In this document: positions 1 to 19,245 of the stretch, piece by piece
How the letters are laid out: every line of letters begins with the position of its first letter
Numbering within the stretch: the stretch's first letter is position 1
DNA from: Piscicola geometra
Taxonomy: Eukaryota > Annelida > Clitellata > Hirudinida > Piscicolidae
Length of the DNA: 64,000 bases
Direction: 5' to 3'
Assembly: GCA_943735955.1 (NCBI GenBank)
Contig: OX030963.1
Location: forward strand, 6,451,811-6,515,810
Notes under the pieces: generated by a model
The model's database searches: none
The model's input: the letters and a program-made list of their open reading frames with translations, nothing else
What the model was told of the DNA's origin: nothing
Program-made: the position numbers and the translations under genes

Positions 1-2324
1 ACGCTTAAAACTCTTTTCGAAGAGGTGAAAAGCTTGAAAGTTCTGAATAAAACATGTTTTTTTAAATAAATTGTTTAACATTCTTGTCAAAACGTCGAAA
101 ATATGAAGACTTTAATAACATTGCAGCTCAAATAAAAGCGTGCTTTCCGAACTAATACATTAAAAAATTATAATTCAAAAAGATTTAAAATGTCAATTAT
201 TAACTAATTGATATTAGATTCAATTCAATAATAAAACAAAAATATCGTTTTTTTTATAAACTTCGATATATAAAAGCTAAATATAAAGTTATCAAACAAA
301 TCCAAACTATTCATAGTTTTTTAAAATCATTTTTTATGATCTTCTTCTTGCTCTCTCTTAATCTAATCTCCTTAGTTTTTTCTATTTCTTAGAGCTCTAC
401 GCTTTTTAATCTAAAGGATGAGAGGGTCTACTCAATGTGTTTGAGACACTTCAGGATGTCTGTTCCTAGAAATAGCCTCGTTAGCCAGTGTAGTCATTCT
501 TTGAAAGGATCGGGAGGGTATGAAGGTTTTGAAGGTCGGATGGTTTGGAGGCTGAGTAAATAAAGTTGAAGAGTGGATTGGTGTAAAAGTTGAAGGGTTA
601 AAAGGTTTGAAAGCTGAGCATTTGAGGAGTGAAAGATCGAAGAATAACGTTTCAGAGGCTTTTAGTGAGCACTCAAAGTCTCTCTAACATTTTACAAAGC
701 CTAGAAAGAGTTTTCAATTAATTTTAAGTCATATAAATACTTTTTTCTGAAATTATTTAAAACGTTTTACTTATAAATCTAAACTTAGAGCTCCATTTAT
801 ACTAATACTCAAACCTAATTTTCGTAGAAATCTTGTTAAAATTTTTCGTAATTAACAAACGATAAATTTAAATTCCTAATTAACTTTTTTCAATAATCGA
901 GAGACGCTTTAGAATCGCACTACCAGCACACTAGTTGTTTAAAAAGTAGGAATAGATTAGAAATCTTTTAAACAGAGAATTAACATTTAAAAATAAATAT
1001 TAATATAATTTCTTTCTCGATTACTTATGGCTTATTTTGCAATATGATCAATTATAATTATAACTATTGATAAAAACGTACCGTTTTCCGTAACCGGCCA
1101 AGTCGTAAAAACAAAATTAAGAATTGTGCGTTCTAATTTCTGTTCCCGGAGCTCAAGTTTCTCTTTATGATGCCTATAGTTTCTCTTTGAAATGTAGGCT
1201 ACTAGGGAATTCAACCCACGCCCTATGGCTTTAAACTACAAGTCGATGCTTCATTCATCCGAATATCGCTTTTTTTAAATGGTGTCTGCAAAGTGTTATT
1301 AGTATTTTTACAGTGTTTGTGGATTTTATATTCCACAATATCATGTGCTGTCAAAAAGTTAACGTAGGCTATTACATTCGTCTCCTACTGTTTGTTTCTT
1401 GTGGATTTTGGATTCACAGTCATTTTCTAGCTAGCTACTAGGCAATAGAAGTAATAAAACTCACAAAATTCAGAGTATTGACCTGGCGTTTCAACCCTTA
1501 CACAATCGCCTTTGAAATATTTGTGGGATTTTCTCAATATTTGTTAGTATTTCTATTCATATCTGTATTGTCTTTTTTGAGTTTCAAAATACAATTTTAT
1601 GAAAATATTTATAACTTAATTTTTGAATACAGAAAATAAATCAAAATTAATGAAGAAAGAATGAGGAACAAATGTTATAAATACCTTTCATTAGCAAAGG
1701 TTGAGAGGTTGAGAGAGGGTGTGAGAGAAGGAGTAAGGGTTGAATGGTAAAGAGTTATCTTTGTATAGATTTTTTTATTCGAGTTTAAAAGGGTTTCAGA
1801 AAATTGTTTAGGATGTGTGAAGAAATGGCTATGTTGATGATAAGAGGATGTCTGTGAAGATCTCTTCAGAATTCATAAAATAAAAAGAAGAGTAGATTAA
1901 AAAAGAAAATATACAATTTTGAAAATAAATGTAAATAAACTATTTGATAAATATTTGAAAAAACTTAAGTTTTAAAAAGTATAAAAAAACCTAATGAGCA
2001 AATATGAATCAAATTTTAAAATAGTTTGGCCATTTCTAAAATGTCAAAAAAAATTCATCGTAAAGCAAAAAATTTTTATTTGTGGTTATCAAACCATAGA
2101 AGCGAAATATTTTATTAAAAAAATAAATAATTGACTTTTAAAACTGTTCGACCTATGGGAAAAATTCACTGGTCTCAGCTTTCGGAGTTTTAAAAATATA
2201 TATTTTACAGCTTTTATTGATTAATTTGAATTTCAGGTTTTTATTTTTAGTTTGATTGGTTCAATATAAATAAGAAACACAAAAATCATCATTTTCTTTC
2301 ACTTTATCTTTCACAGAACGCCTT
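1..2324. other. AT-rich intergenic DNA, no gene seen
   Basis: No reading frame here resembles a known family or shows a coherent exon structure. The stretch from about 400 to 700 is locally A/G-rich. Positions 1150-1255 read on the minus strand carry a degenerate B-box-like GGGTTGAATTCC and may be the remnant of a tRNA-derived SINE, but the A box is too decayed to be sure. Confidence 0.5.
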
Positions 2325-4677
2325 CCCTGTGAACATTCTATATGGGCCTATATGGGTCCCATATGGGCTAAATGGGCTAAGGGTAATCAATATGGGTCCT
2401 ATATGGGCTTCGTGGGCTAGAGATTATCTATATGGGCCCTATATGGGTCCTATATGGGCTAAATGGGCTTTAAAAAAGAATAAAATTTAACGTGTTTTTA
2501 AAGAAAAACCTATTTGGGAAGTATATGGGTCCTAAATGGGCTAAATGAGCTTTGAATAATAATAAAAGTTAAAATGTTTTCATGGAAAGCCTATGTGGGT
2601 CCTATCTGGGTCCTATATGGGCTAAATGGGCTTTAAAAAAAAATAATTCTGCGTGTTTTAAGGAAAGCCTATGTGGGTCCTATATGGGTCCTATATGGGC
2701 TAAATGGGCTTTGAATAATAAAAAAAGTTAGTGTTTTTATGGAAAGCCTATGTGGTTCCTATATGGGTCCTATATGGGCTAAATGGGTTTTGAATAATAA
2801 AAAAAGTTTAAGTGTTTTCAAGGAAAGCCTATGTGGGTCCTATATGGGTCCTATATGGGCTAAATGGGCTTTGAATAATAAAAAAAGTTTAAGTGTTTTC
2901 AAGGAAAGCCTATGTGGGTCCTATATGGGTCCTATATGGGCTAAATGGGTTTTGAATAATAAAAAAAGTTTAAGTGTTTTCAAGGAAAGCCTATGTGGGT
3001 CCTATATGGGTCCTATATGGGCTAAATGGGCTTTGAATAATAATAAAAAGTTTAAGTGTTTTTATGGAAAGCCTATGTGGGTCCTATATGGGTCCTATAT
3101 AGGATAAATGGGCTTTGAATAATAAAAAAAGTTTAAGTGTTTTCAAGGAAAGCCTATGTGGGTCCTATATGGGTCCTATATGGGCTAAATGGGCTTTGAA
3201 TAATGAAAAAAGTTGTAGTGTTTTCATGGAAAGCCTATGTGGGTCCTATATGGGTCCTATATGGGCTAAATGGGCTTTGAATAATAAAAAAAAGTTTAAG
3301 TGTTTTTATGGAAAGCCTATGTGGGTCCTATATGGGTCCTATATAGGCTAAATGGGCTTTGAATAATAAAAAAAGTTTAAGTGTTTTCAAGGAAAGCCTA
3401 TGTGGGTCCTATATGGGTCCTATATGGGCTAAATGGGTTTTGAATAATAAAAAAAGTTTAAGTGTTTTCAAGGAAAGCCTATGTGGGTCCTATATGGGTC
3501 CTATATGGGCTAAATGGGCTTTGAATAATGAAAAAAGTTGTAGTGTTTTCATGGAAAGCCTATGTGGGTCCTATATGGGTCCTATATGGGCTAAATGGGC
3601 TTTGAATAATGAAAAAAGTTGAAGTGTTTTCATGGAAAGCCTATGTGGGTCCTATATGGGCTAAATGGGCTTTAAAAAAATAAAAATGCTAAGTGTTTTC
3701 AAGGAAAGCCTATGTGGGTCCTATATGGGCTCAATGGACTTTGAATTAGTGTAACATATGGCCATGGTTTTTGTAAAATATTTTTTATTTTTTTATTTTA
3801 GTCATTTGAATTTATTATCTCTTTTATTTTAGAAATGTTATTTTCTGTTGTAATTATTTAAAAAGTATTTGTCTATAAAAGTCATTTTGGTTTCATATTA
3901 AAGTTGTTAAAAAAATTCTCATTATTAAATATTAATATGAAAAAATTTAAATTTATGCAAATAATTATTCAATAGTTCAACAAACTTTTCGAAACCCCAC
4001 AAGTTGTAATTAATGTATTCAATATCTATATAAGATACCAGCCATTTTTATTAATATGTGTAATGACAAAAAAAAGCCGGTTAGCACTCCCCTTTACCAG
4101 AACAAATGAAACCATGGTATATAATTCATCAAAAAATTATTCGCAACAGGTTCTGTCAAAACCAACTCAACTCAAACATACAGAAGAAAAATCAAAGTAC
4201 ACGTGTCCAAATTAGAAAAGCAAGCCAAGCAAAATTCCAAAAAAAATAATCTTGAAGAATCCGATTAATTACATTTTTTATATTTGGACTATTTTTCTTA
4301 CATCTTTAAATTTATGTTTGGCAGAAAATATTTTAATTGCTTTTTATAAAAATAAATAATTTATCAATCAATCATGTGTTGCCCATATAGCCCATATGGG
4401 ACCCACTTAATTTGGTGTAGCATTTTGACATGGGTCCCATATGGGCTGCCCACATAGGGCCTATATGGGCTGCCCATAAAGGGCCTATGTGGGCTGCCCA
4501 TATAGGGCCCATATGGGCTTCCCATATAGGGCCCATATAGTTGCCCATATAGCCCATATGGGACCCACGTAAATCGGTGTAGCATTTTGACATGGGTCCC
4601 ATATGGGCTGCCCATATGGGGCCCATATAGTTGCCCATATGGGACCCATATAGGTCCCATATAGAATGTTCACAGGG
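2325..4677. mobile_element. Fold-back element with terminal inverted repeats and internal 81-bp tandem repeats
   Basis: The left end starts CCCTGTGAACATTCTATATG at 2325. The reverse complement of the right end, ending at 4677, starts with the same 20 bases, and the match continues for over 40 bases with small differences. Inside the left end (about 2340-3750) lies a tandem array with units near 81 bp, each with two TATATGGG(T/C)CC motifs and an A-rich spacer. A shorter array in the opposite orientation occupies about 4378-4665. The middle (3750-4370) is AT-rich and non-coding. I see no transposase, so the element is non-autonomous. I could not define a convincing target-site duplication. Tandem cores between inverted termini are known in some mollusc elements, but kinship is only a guess. 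Open frames through the array are by-products of a repeat unit divisible by three. Confidence 0.75.
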
Positions 4678-5168
4678 TTCTTATTAACAAGGAAAAATGA
4701 AAAATTCGTTTCAAATCATCGATGGCTTCAACCATGTAACACAATATTTCATTATTGTGCTTTTTCGCTCTGAAATTATTCTAGAACACTGTCATCATCC
4801 CCAACAACAAAGTCACCATACTCCACACTAACACCAGCACTCTTGTATTTTATAAAAAGCGCTATATACATTTATTTGATTGATTCATTGAATTAATCCC
4901 TGCCTATGTCCTCCATCTCTGTAAGGTCCACAACTTTAGTGGCAACGGTTTTCTTGTAGCTCAGTTTATGAGACGCAGTGACAGACGTATTGAGAAATTA
5001 ATTATCACATTTTAAATCGAATATACATTACAGTCGCAAGATTTTGAGTGCACGATTTTCGAAACATAACACTGTTAACTGCGAAACAACTTATTACACA
5101 CCTAAATCAAAAATGTTGGTAGCGATTATTTTCATAAAAGTTGTTTTGAAAATTTAAAACAAAGTTTA
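4678..5168. other. Intergenic DNA downstream of the cysteine-rich gene
   Basis: No gene seen. At about 4838-4895 there is a copy of a short interspersed motif (AAAGCGCTATATA next to TTGATTGATTCATTG) that recurs elsewhere in the window, for example at 17335, 49485, 49798 and 59229. Confidence 0.4.
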
Positions 5169-7495
5169 TTAATTTCCGTTATTATAAACTAATTTTATAA
5201 TTAAAGTTATGGAATTGAACATAGAAATGTAGGTTAATGCATTGGTGAAGGGCTTTTGGAAGGCATCAGCGCTATTGCTTGAGAAGGAACGAGTGCAGTT
5301 TCTGTTGTTGTCGAAGACGTAACCACTGTTGCAAGTTGCACACACGCTTGGAGAGGAGCATTGCTGGCAGTTCGTCACATGGCACTGAGATGTGTTTGAA
5401 ACTGAAAAAGGAAGGGATGAAATATGTCTTTCAAGTGTTCTAAGTATGAAATAATACACAATAAAAATAAAATAACTTTTAATATTGTTAAATAGATAAT
5501 CTCATTGAATAAAGTTTCCTACATTGGCAAGATCCAGAGTCCAGTGTATATCCAGCATTGCATACTCGACACACTTGTGGAGACATGCACTCAGAGCAGT
5601 TGCGCACGTTGCATTGCACTTGTTAAGTTTAAAACAATTTATTTTGTTTAAAAAAATTTAAATGAACAAAAAATCATTTAAAAGAACAAAAAATCATTTA
5701 AAAGTTGGTTTAATAAAATTAAATTTGAAAATTTTTAATTACATAAATTTTTTAACCAATATTAAAAACCTACTGGTGCAGTTTTTGTTGTTGTCGAGGA
5801 TGAAACTACTGTTACAAATTTGGCACACATTTGTAGACGAGCATTGCAGGCATTTAGGAACGTTGCATTCAGCTATGGTATAAAACAAAAAGTGATGAAT
5901 AAAATATGTGTTTTAAAATAATGAAATTGAAAACTATTCATGAGCACAAGACTTACGTTGGCAAGTGTCAGAGACCAGGTCGTATCCATCATCACACAAA
6001 AGACACACTTGAGCGGAAAGGCACTGTCGACAGTTGGACACATTGCATATCACTGTTTAAATGTATTACATTTTACTTTTTTATTTTAAAAATTTACGTA
6101 ACAATTTTAAATATTATTTTAAACTAATAACACTAAAAATAAAAAAACCTATTCTCAGTCATTGAAATACAGTGATACAATGTTTTTTTCCAAAACCGAC
6201 AATGTGAACTAATACTGTAAAGTTTTTTTAGTGTTAAAAACGTTACGACTTCTGCTAAAAAGTATTTAACAAGAAGAATCGCAAAGTCATGTATAACGCG
6301 CATTTAATTCTTGATAAATTAATACAAAAAAATATTCTAGGACGATATAACTAGTCTATTTGACCGAAAAACTCAATTTAACAACGTTTGTGACTCTTCT
6401 TATTCCTATAAAGTGCAGGGCTCCTCTGGAGCATAAACGCCCTTGAGCGACGGTAGGAAAGCGAACCCACGCTAGTTAGACCAATGCAAAGCGTTTTACC
6501 GCTAAGCTAATCCACTCGTTCATTTACCCGTAATATCAGTTGCTTTTCAGTTTTATTTCATCTAAAACATATATTTTTTGAGCATGTTTTGTTCGCAGAA
6601 GTTTCATCAAGCTTAGATTGTGCTTATAGCATTTTCTCAACGAAGAATAATCAGCCTTAAACTCTCGGCGAGCCGATAAATTGACTTGAGTTTCTAAAAA
6701 AATGTCTTGATGAACAATTTGTATTAGTTTGATTCTCAAAAACATGAATTTGTTTCTAGCCATGAAACTCTATTCACTTCAAATATTGAGTTTAGTATAA
6801 TACACTGTATTATAATGAATAAATATTCATGCAGTACTTTTAATAGGTTTATAGAATCAGAAGAAACTCACGAATGCAGATTCCGTTAGAGAGTTGGTAG
6901 CCACTGGAGCACTGTTGACAAACGTTCGAAGTTCCAGAAAGACAAACATCACAATTCGTGACAAAACAAACTGAAAAAGAATAGGAAAGATTAAAAAATT
7001 AAACCTTTTAGTCCTATCAGCTCTATAGAAAAAGAATCAAATGACTTGAAATGTTTCAAAGTTATGAATACTTTTAGTTGTACCGAATAGAAAATATATA
7101 TAAAAAACTAGTTTAAAATTTGTTAAGATTGTCATATTTAACGATTCATGAAAAACAAATTTTTTTAATAATATGAAATGAGCATGTTTGTTAAGAATTA
7201 AAAAAACTTAAGAATTAATAGTATTTCCGAGCTTATTGTGCTTTAAAAATAAATAATAATAAATTTTGAGACGTTTTTCTTGGTTTTTCTAAACATTAAT
7301 CCAAAAGTTTTTAGAATATATATTTTTTAGATGCGAATTCTTTCAAGATGAAGTTCGTTTTAAATTAAATGAACTGTGGCAAAGAAACTCTACAACGTAT
7401 AACTCCTCACCCTGACTTTGTCCTGTTTCAATGCTGACTAAGACCCAAAATATTGTCAAAACTATTTTTTCTATCGTCACCATTTGAAAATTCAT
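5169..7495 (-). CDS. Secreted or membrane-anchored cysteine-rich repeat protein (six exons)
   Basis: I infer six exons on the minus strand: 7411-7495, 6872-6970, 5957-6052, 5774-5872, 5523-5618 and 5169-5401. All have GT-AG borders, all introns are phase 1, and the product is about 235 aa. Exon 1 starts at the first in-frame ATG and encodes a signal peptide (MNFQMVTIEKIVLTIFWVLV). Each of the four internal exons encodes one module of about 32 residues with the pattern C-x4-C-x2-C-x7-C-x2-C-x2-(G/S)-(Y/F), then a final C. The last exon adds a fifth module and a Ser/Asn linker followed by a hydrophobic stretch near the C-terminus, which might be a membrane or GPI-attachment signal. The modules resemble furin-like or surface-protein CxxC repeats in spacing, but I do not recognise a named family. 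One module per exon with uniform phase-1 introns suggests growth by exon duplication. A tRNA-like SINE lies in intron 2. Confidence 0.72.
6420..6520 (-). repeat. tRNA-derived SINE fragment
   Basis: On the minus strand this reads as a tRNA-like head with an A box TAGCTTAGCGG and a B box-like GGGTTCGCTTTCC about 40 bases later, as in RNA polymerase III promoters. It lies in intron 2 of the cysteine-rich gene and lacks a clear 3' CCA or full cloverleaf, so I call a SINE head rather than a tRNA gene. Confidence 0.45.
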
Positions 7496-8060
7496 TTCAA
7501 ATTTTTCAATTTTGATAAGATACAACACAGTTAAATTTTCAGTTTTTTTATTTAATACTGATACATTTAAGTTGAGGTGGCTTTACAAAGTCTCAATGAA
7601 ATAAAAAGTGCAAAGAAAATTATTAAATAGTTGATAAAGCTAATTGACGGTCTATTCAATACAAATATTGTTTCTGGTTCAAGAGACAGCTAGACAATCA
7701 TGACAATGGTCAATTTCAAGCTCACCATTATGCCGATTGAAACTCTCTTCAATATTTAATTCAGCTCAAGACTTTCTCAAATTTTAAAAATGTACTTTAT
7801 TAATAAATAGAACTGTACCAATATTCAATTTTTGTTTGATTAAAAATCGAACAGTTGAAAATATTCGATTTGTATTCGATTGAAAACTTCATCCGATTGA
7901 AACGACGTTTCTAAATTAATTATGTGCAGAAAAAATAAAACCTAATTGTTTCTAATTTGTCTGTTATCTTGAATAAATGAATTGCAAGTCTTACAATTCA
8001 TGAATAATAATATCAAAAATAATAATAAATATAACAAAGACTACAATAACATTTATTTTA
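7496..8060. other. AT-rich intergenic DNA
   Basis: Upstream flank of the minus-strand cysteine-rich gene. No gene, conserved promoter element or strong repeat was recognised. Confidence 0.4.
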
Positions 8061-8202
8061 GTGGCGTATAACCCGTACGAGCTTCAAGGCCACGTAAGTT
8101 TTCATTTGCGCCTGTTGAATACTATGACGTGGGTTGGACTCAAACCTAGGAGCATGTAGCATTGATCCAGACAAGAGTCGTTACACATTCAGCCACCCTA
8201 CT
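8061..8202 (-). repeat. tRNA-derived SINE sharing its tail with the copies at 55.4 and 59.6 kb
   Basis: Read on the minus strand it has a tRNA-like head (GGTGGCTGAATGTGTAACGA, then B box TAGGTTTGAGTCC). Its body contains GCAAATGAAAA and a tail ending GGGTTATACGCCACT. The same body and tail occur in plus orientation at about 55403-55545 and 59640-59750, which defines a family. The short head differs in sequence. Confidence 0.6.
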
Positions 8203-9333
8203 GAAATAAAAATATAAAAGTTAATAATTTATATAAGTTATAAATTTATTGTTGTTTGCCAATAATTTATATTGATTTTTAGGGGGTAAACACAGATTTT
8301 AAAACGAAAATGCAAAATATCAAATTATTAATATGACTAAATAAATGTTTCCTAATGTATGAATGATAAATTTAATAAATTAGGTGGACTATTTATCTAT
8401 TTAAGATTTATTAGTAAAAAATTACCAAGTCCTACTGCATTAATTCTGCCCTTTAATACAAAAATCCAAATATCTTGAATTGTGAAACCAATTAAAATAT
8501 GTTACAATTATATTCAACCTACCAAGATGTAATATTTAGGTACTTTTTTGAGTCTGGATCTTTCCCAAAATTCCCCAAATGATCTAAAACTAAAAGATGA
8601 AAACAGAACAAGATAAATTATTAAAAAAAGATAAAAATAGAGAATAGTATAGATAGTTAATAATAATAAATCAGTATACAAAAATGGATTGTTCAAAAAT
8701 AATAATAATGCAAATTAATATAGATAATTAAAAATATTAATTGCATTTTCGCTTGGTGAGACGGATACAACTGTAGGGGGGAAATTGTACAGTCGATCAT
8801 AGTGTTTTTTATCGAACCAAAAATTTATTTTTTTAATGTGGACGAAAATATAGTGCATCTCATTATTTATCGTAATTTTGACTTATTTTGCGATTATAAA
8901 AATAAGGGTATTTAACAATTGAAATGGCTGAAAAGTAAAGATTTTACATCATTTTACGAATCAAGCTATGCATAAAGTAGGTACGGTTGGATATACTTGT
9001 GTTGCATTATTGAAGTATTATTCTATGCTTTATCTTTTATGTTTAGTGTTAAGAAATAATCATGAAAGTTATAGCCAGTGTACCAATCATAGGCATAGAC
9101 GAACACAGTCGATCATTGATAGATTTTTTATCAAATACATTCTTCAAGTGCATTTCATAATAAAAACCTCCAAAATTACTCTTGTCCGACGCAAGTTAAA
9201 TATGAAAAGAAACAAAATTGAAGTCTTAATGATAAGTGTAGAAATATATAGTTTTTTATTTGACAAAAATTTTGAGTTATAAAAATTTTGTAAAATGATT
9301 AACTTTTTACACCTTCCCCATACCCTTATCCAG
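8203..9333. other. Wnt4: Region upstream of Wnt exon 2; first coding exon not located
   Basis: The Wnt exon beginning at 9334 follows a good pyrimidine tract and CAG, so the signal-peptide exon lies upstream. One candidate is the frame starting at ATG 8968, which has a hydrophobic LYLLCLVL segment. A phase-2 donor CA|GTGTAC could join it to 9334, but this donor is weak and I cannot confirm it. Confidence 0.3.
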
Positions 9334-16714
<7,381 letters not shown>

Positions 16715-18390
16715 GGATGACAGAAGCGACGATAACGAGGAAAGAAGTGGCTCAAGCCATGGATTGGAGCTTGTGAATTAGTGTTTGGTGTATGAATAAT
16801 GTTCATTCAACACTGTATCGGAATTCTTCGTTATTATGAATTAAAAGAAGAACATAGTATTTTTAATAAAAATAATAATGTTGATAAGGATAACACAATA
16901 ATACTAATATTACTAATACGAATTATTATTATAAATACTTTTGTGTGTGTTCGATTGTAGCTTTAGAGTTACCAAGCGTGATACTTTCATCGAATAAAAC
17001 TTTTCTGAGTTTTTAACAATACATATGATGTAAATATAATGTTAAATTCATGTATGTTGGCGAAATGACTTAAGAACACTTCTTGCCAAATGAACGGATG
17101 AATATCTCATTAGGTCTCAGCCTTTCGACGCTAGCAAGATCTTGGCTGGTAGTTAGGTGTCATGGCTACTATTTTGCTGTGGATTTCTTCTTAAATTTCC
17201 ACTTTTTTACATGTTAAATCTTTAAAATTTAAATGGTGTCATACAAGAATGAATGGTGGGATGGTTTCACTGCTTGAATTGTTGAGTTGAGTGAACGAGA
17301 TCCTTCGTATCGACCGTTTTCAACCTTCCTTCACCAATCAATCAAATAAATTCTAAAGCGCTCTTTCATCAAATTCAAGAAATGCATTTCACCGTGTCTC
17401 AATGCAATTCACTTTGTATCAATGCAATTCCTTGGGAATTCATAAAATGCAATCTTTAAAATTTCTGGTTCTGTAGAAATTTCTAGTTTTTTAGAGAAAA
17501 TTCTTTAAAGGTTTTTCATAAATAAACCTAGCGATTATTTCAAAATATTGTGATAATAATAATGAACGCATAATAGTGAAGGAGCGTCTAACACTTTTAT
17601 TGGATTAATTTAAATACTATAAATCCTCATTGTCGCAAACCTATTTGGGCTACTAAGCATGGTCTTTGAATTAAATCCGTGAGCTCAACACTTGGTTCAT
17701 TAAAAGTTAAAAACTTTTTAAAAATCTGTTCACAATTAAAAAAAAATCTAAACTTCAATTCATGATTGAACTGCGAGCACTCCAACATTTCAGCACCAGA
17801 GCAAATCACTCTAAAGAGGCCGGAATGACAGCTAATCAAGCAGTCCATCTTCGACCTTTGACCTATTTAGATGTCGATGATGTCTGAAAGGTCACAAAGG
17901 TCACTGAAATAGTTGACCTTGACCCGATTAAGATTGACACGTTAACTTGATTGGTGAGTGATTTGACTGATTGGTGCACACACAAACTGAATGAGAAGGG
18001 TGCGGGGTGGATTTTATGTTTGCTACTCTGGTTGTGTTTTGAATTGGTGTCCATTAGTTTTTGAAAATAAAAATAACACAATAAGCCCTATACAAATGTC
18101 AGGTTTTTGTCAATACATTAAAAAAAGTCATGTCTAAAAGCATCAGTTGGCAAATAAATAATTTTTTACAAATTCATTGATCTATTTTAAATATTCAAAC
18201 GATGGATTGAGAAGAAGATTGGAGGTGGAAGACAATAATGGATGGAAGAGTGTTTGAATAATGGATGAAGATTTAATGATGGATGAATGGAGGAAGAAAA
18301 AGAAACGGGAAAACATTGAAGTGGGTGGAGTCAGATTGAGACACTCAAATGACATTGGTTGGCTGAGAACAAAATAGAGGCTTGTAGCCA
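16715..18390. other. Wnt 3' flank and Wnt-Islet intergenic region
   Basis: A candidate polyadenylation signal AATAAA is at 16993-16998, about 280 bases past the Wnt stop. Another A-rich ATAATAAAAATAA tract is near 16865. A short interspersed repeat (CAATCAATCAAATAAATT followed by AGCGCTC) lies at 17335-17370. No gene was recognised. Confidence 0.4.
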
Positions 18391-18446
18391 ATGGAAATAA
18401 AGGATTCAGAACAAGACGAACGGAAGTTGTTATATAAACGGAGAAA
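18391..18446 (+). other. Isl1: Candidate first coding exon of the Islet gene
   Basis: An ATG at 18391 opens a short basic frame (MEIKDSEQDERKLLYKRR) that can end at donor AA|GTTAGG after 18446 in phase 2. The LIM1 exon has a phase-2 acceptor TTGAG at 19245, so the two would join as [15 protein letters not shown]. Islet proteins often have a lysine-rich segment before LIM1, which fits. However a TATATAAA at 18431-18438 sits in the same place and could instead be a core promoter, so this is tentative. Confidence 0.3.
18431..18438 (+). promoter_or_regulatory. TATATAAA, possible TATA box
   Basis: A TATATAAA motif upstream of the Islet exons. If it is a TATA box, transcription would begin near 18460 and the ATG at 18391 would not be used. 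The sequence alone cannot decide. Confidence 0.2.
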
Positions 18447-18703
18447 GTTAGGGAATGCCTCGATGTAAAGAGTTTTAAAGTGAATATTAAGTTATTAAGT
18501 TGTTTTGAAAATAATCAAATTGTAAATACGTACTAATAAATATTTATTTTCAATAAGTAACAAAGAAAAAAAGTTGATGGTTGAATGTTTGAAGCGGTTC
18601 GACACTATGTGGTGTTCGTAGACTTCGTTACAATGATCTCCAGTACGGATGCACCTCTGGATTTATGTGGGTTGAATAAATACGCTCGATTTGAACTATC
18701 ATA

Positions 18704-18888
18704 AACACCATGTATAGGGCGCGCTCGTTATTTTAATTATATAAAAAAAGTTTAAAAATAAAATTTGCGAGTTGGATCGAAAATTTGTCCTAATAAACTA
18801 CCTCCAAATTTATAAACTCGCGTCATTTGACATCTTTTGAGACTTTAATTCAAAGATAAAATATGTGTGCCTTATACAGGGTCTTTTA
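18704..18888. mobile_element. Short MITE with AACACCATGTATA-type ends
   Basis: The left end AACACCATGTATAGGGCGCG and the inverted right end (AAGACCCTGTATAAGGCACA) share about two thirds of their bases. Related ends occur at 24853-24977, 51669-51744 and 53788-53824. No coding capacity. Confidence 0.5.
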
Positions 18889-19245
18889 CGTAATAGTATT
18901 CAAATATATGTTATCTATTGAGGAAAAAAATTATTAAAAGTTTTTTTTATTTTTTTATTAAACAAAAAATCAACTAAAAAATGAATACTAGTTTTTAAAA
19001 TATATTCTGTTTAAAAAGTCTACATTTCATTGAACAAGAAAAATTTTTTTTGAATAAGAATAAAAACAATGAATTTAGTTCAATTTAATTTTTATCAAAG
19101 ATTTTGTCGAATATAAAATTTTGTATTCTGTTAAAACCGCCAAATAGATGTAAATAAAACATTTAAGTATGATTAATATTATAAATAAAAAATCTTCCAA
19201 CTAAAATTAAAAAACTTATAACGGATTTAATACCCACTGATTGAG

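Noticed and set aside
2739..3622. Tandem ORFs with a 27-residue repeat (ESLCGSYMGPIWAKW)
   Set aside because: The 81-bp unit of the fold-back element lacks stops in one frame; there is no start context, splice structure or family resemblance.
2325..3750. CRISPR-like regular repeats
   Set aside because: Units are contiguous, have no unique spacers, and the DNA is animal nuclear.
6420..6520. Functional tRNA gene
   Set aside because: A and B boxes are present but a full cloverleaf with acceptor pairing could not be drawn; similar heads recur with SINE bodies.
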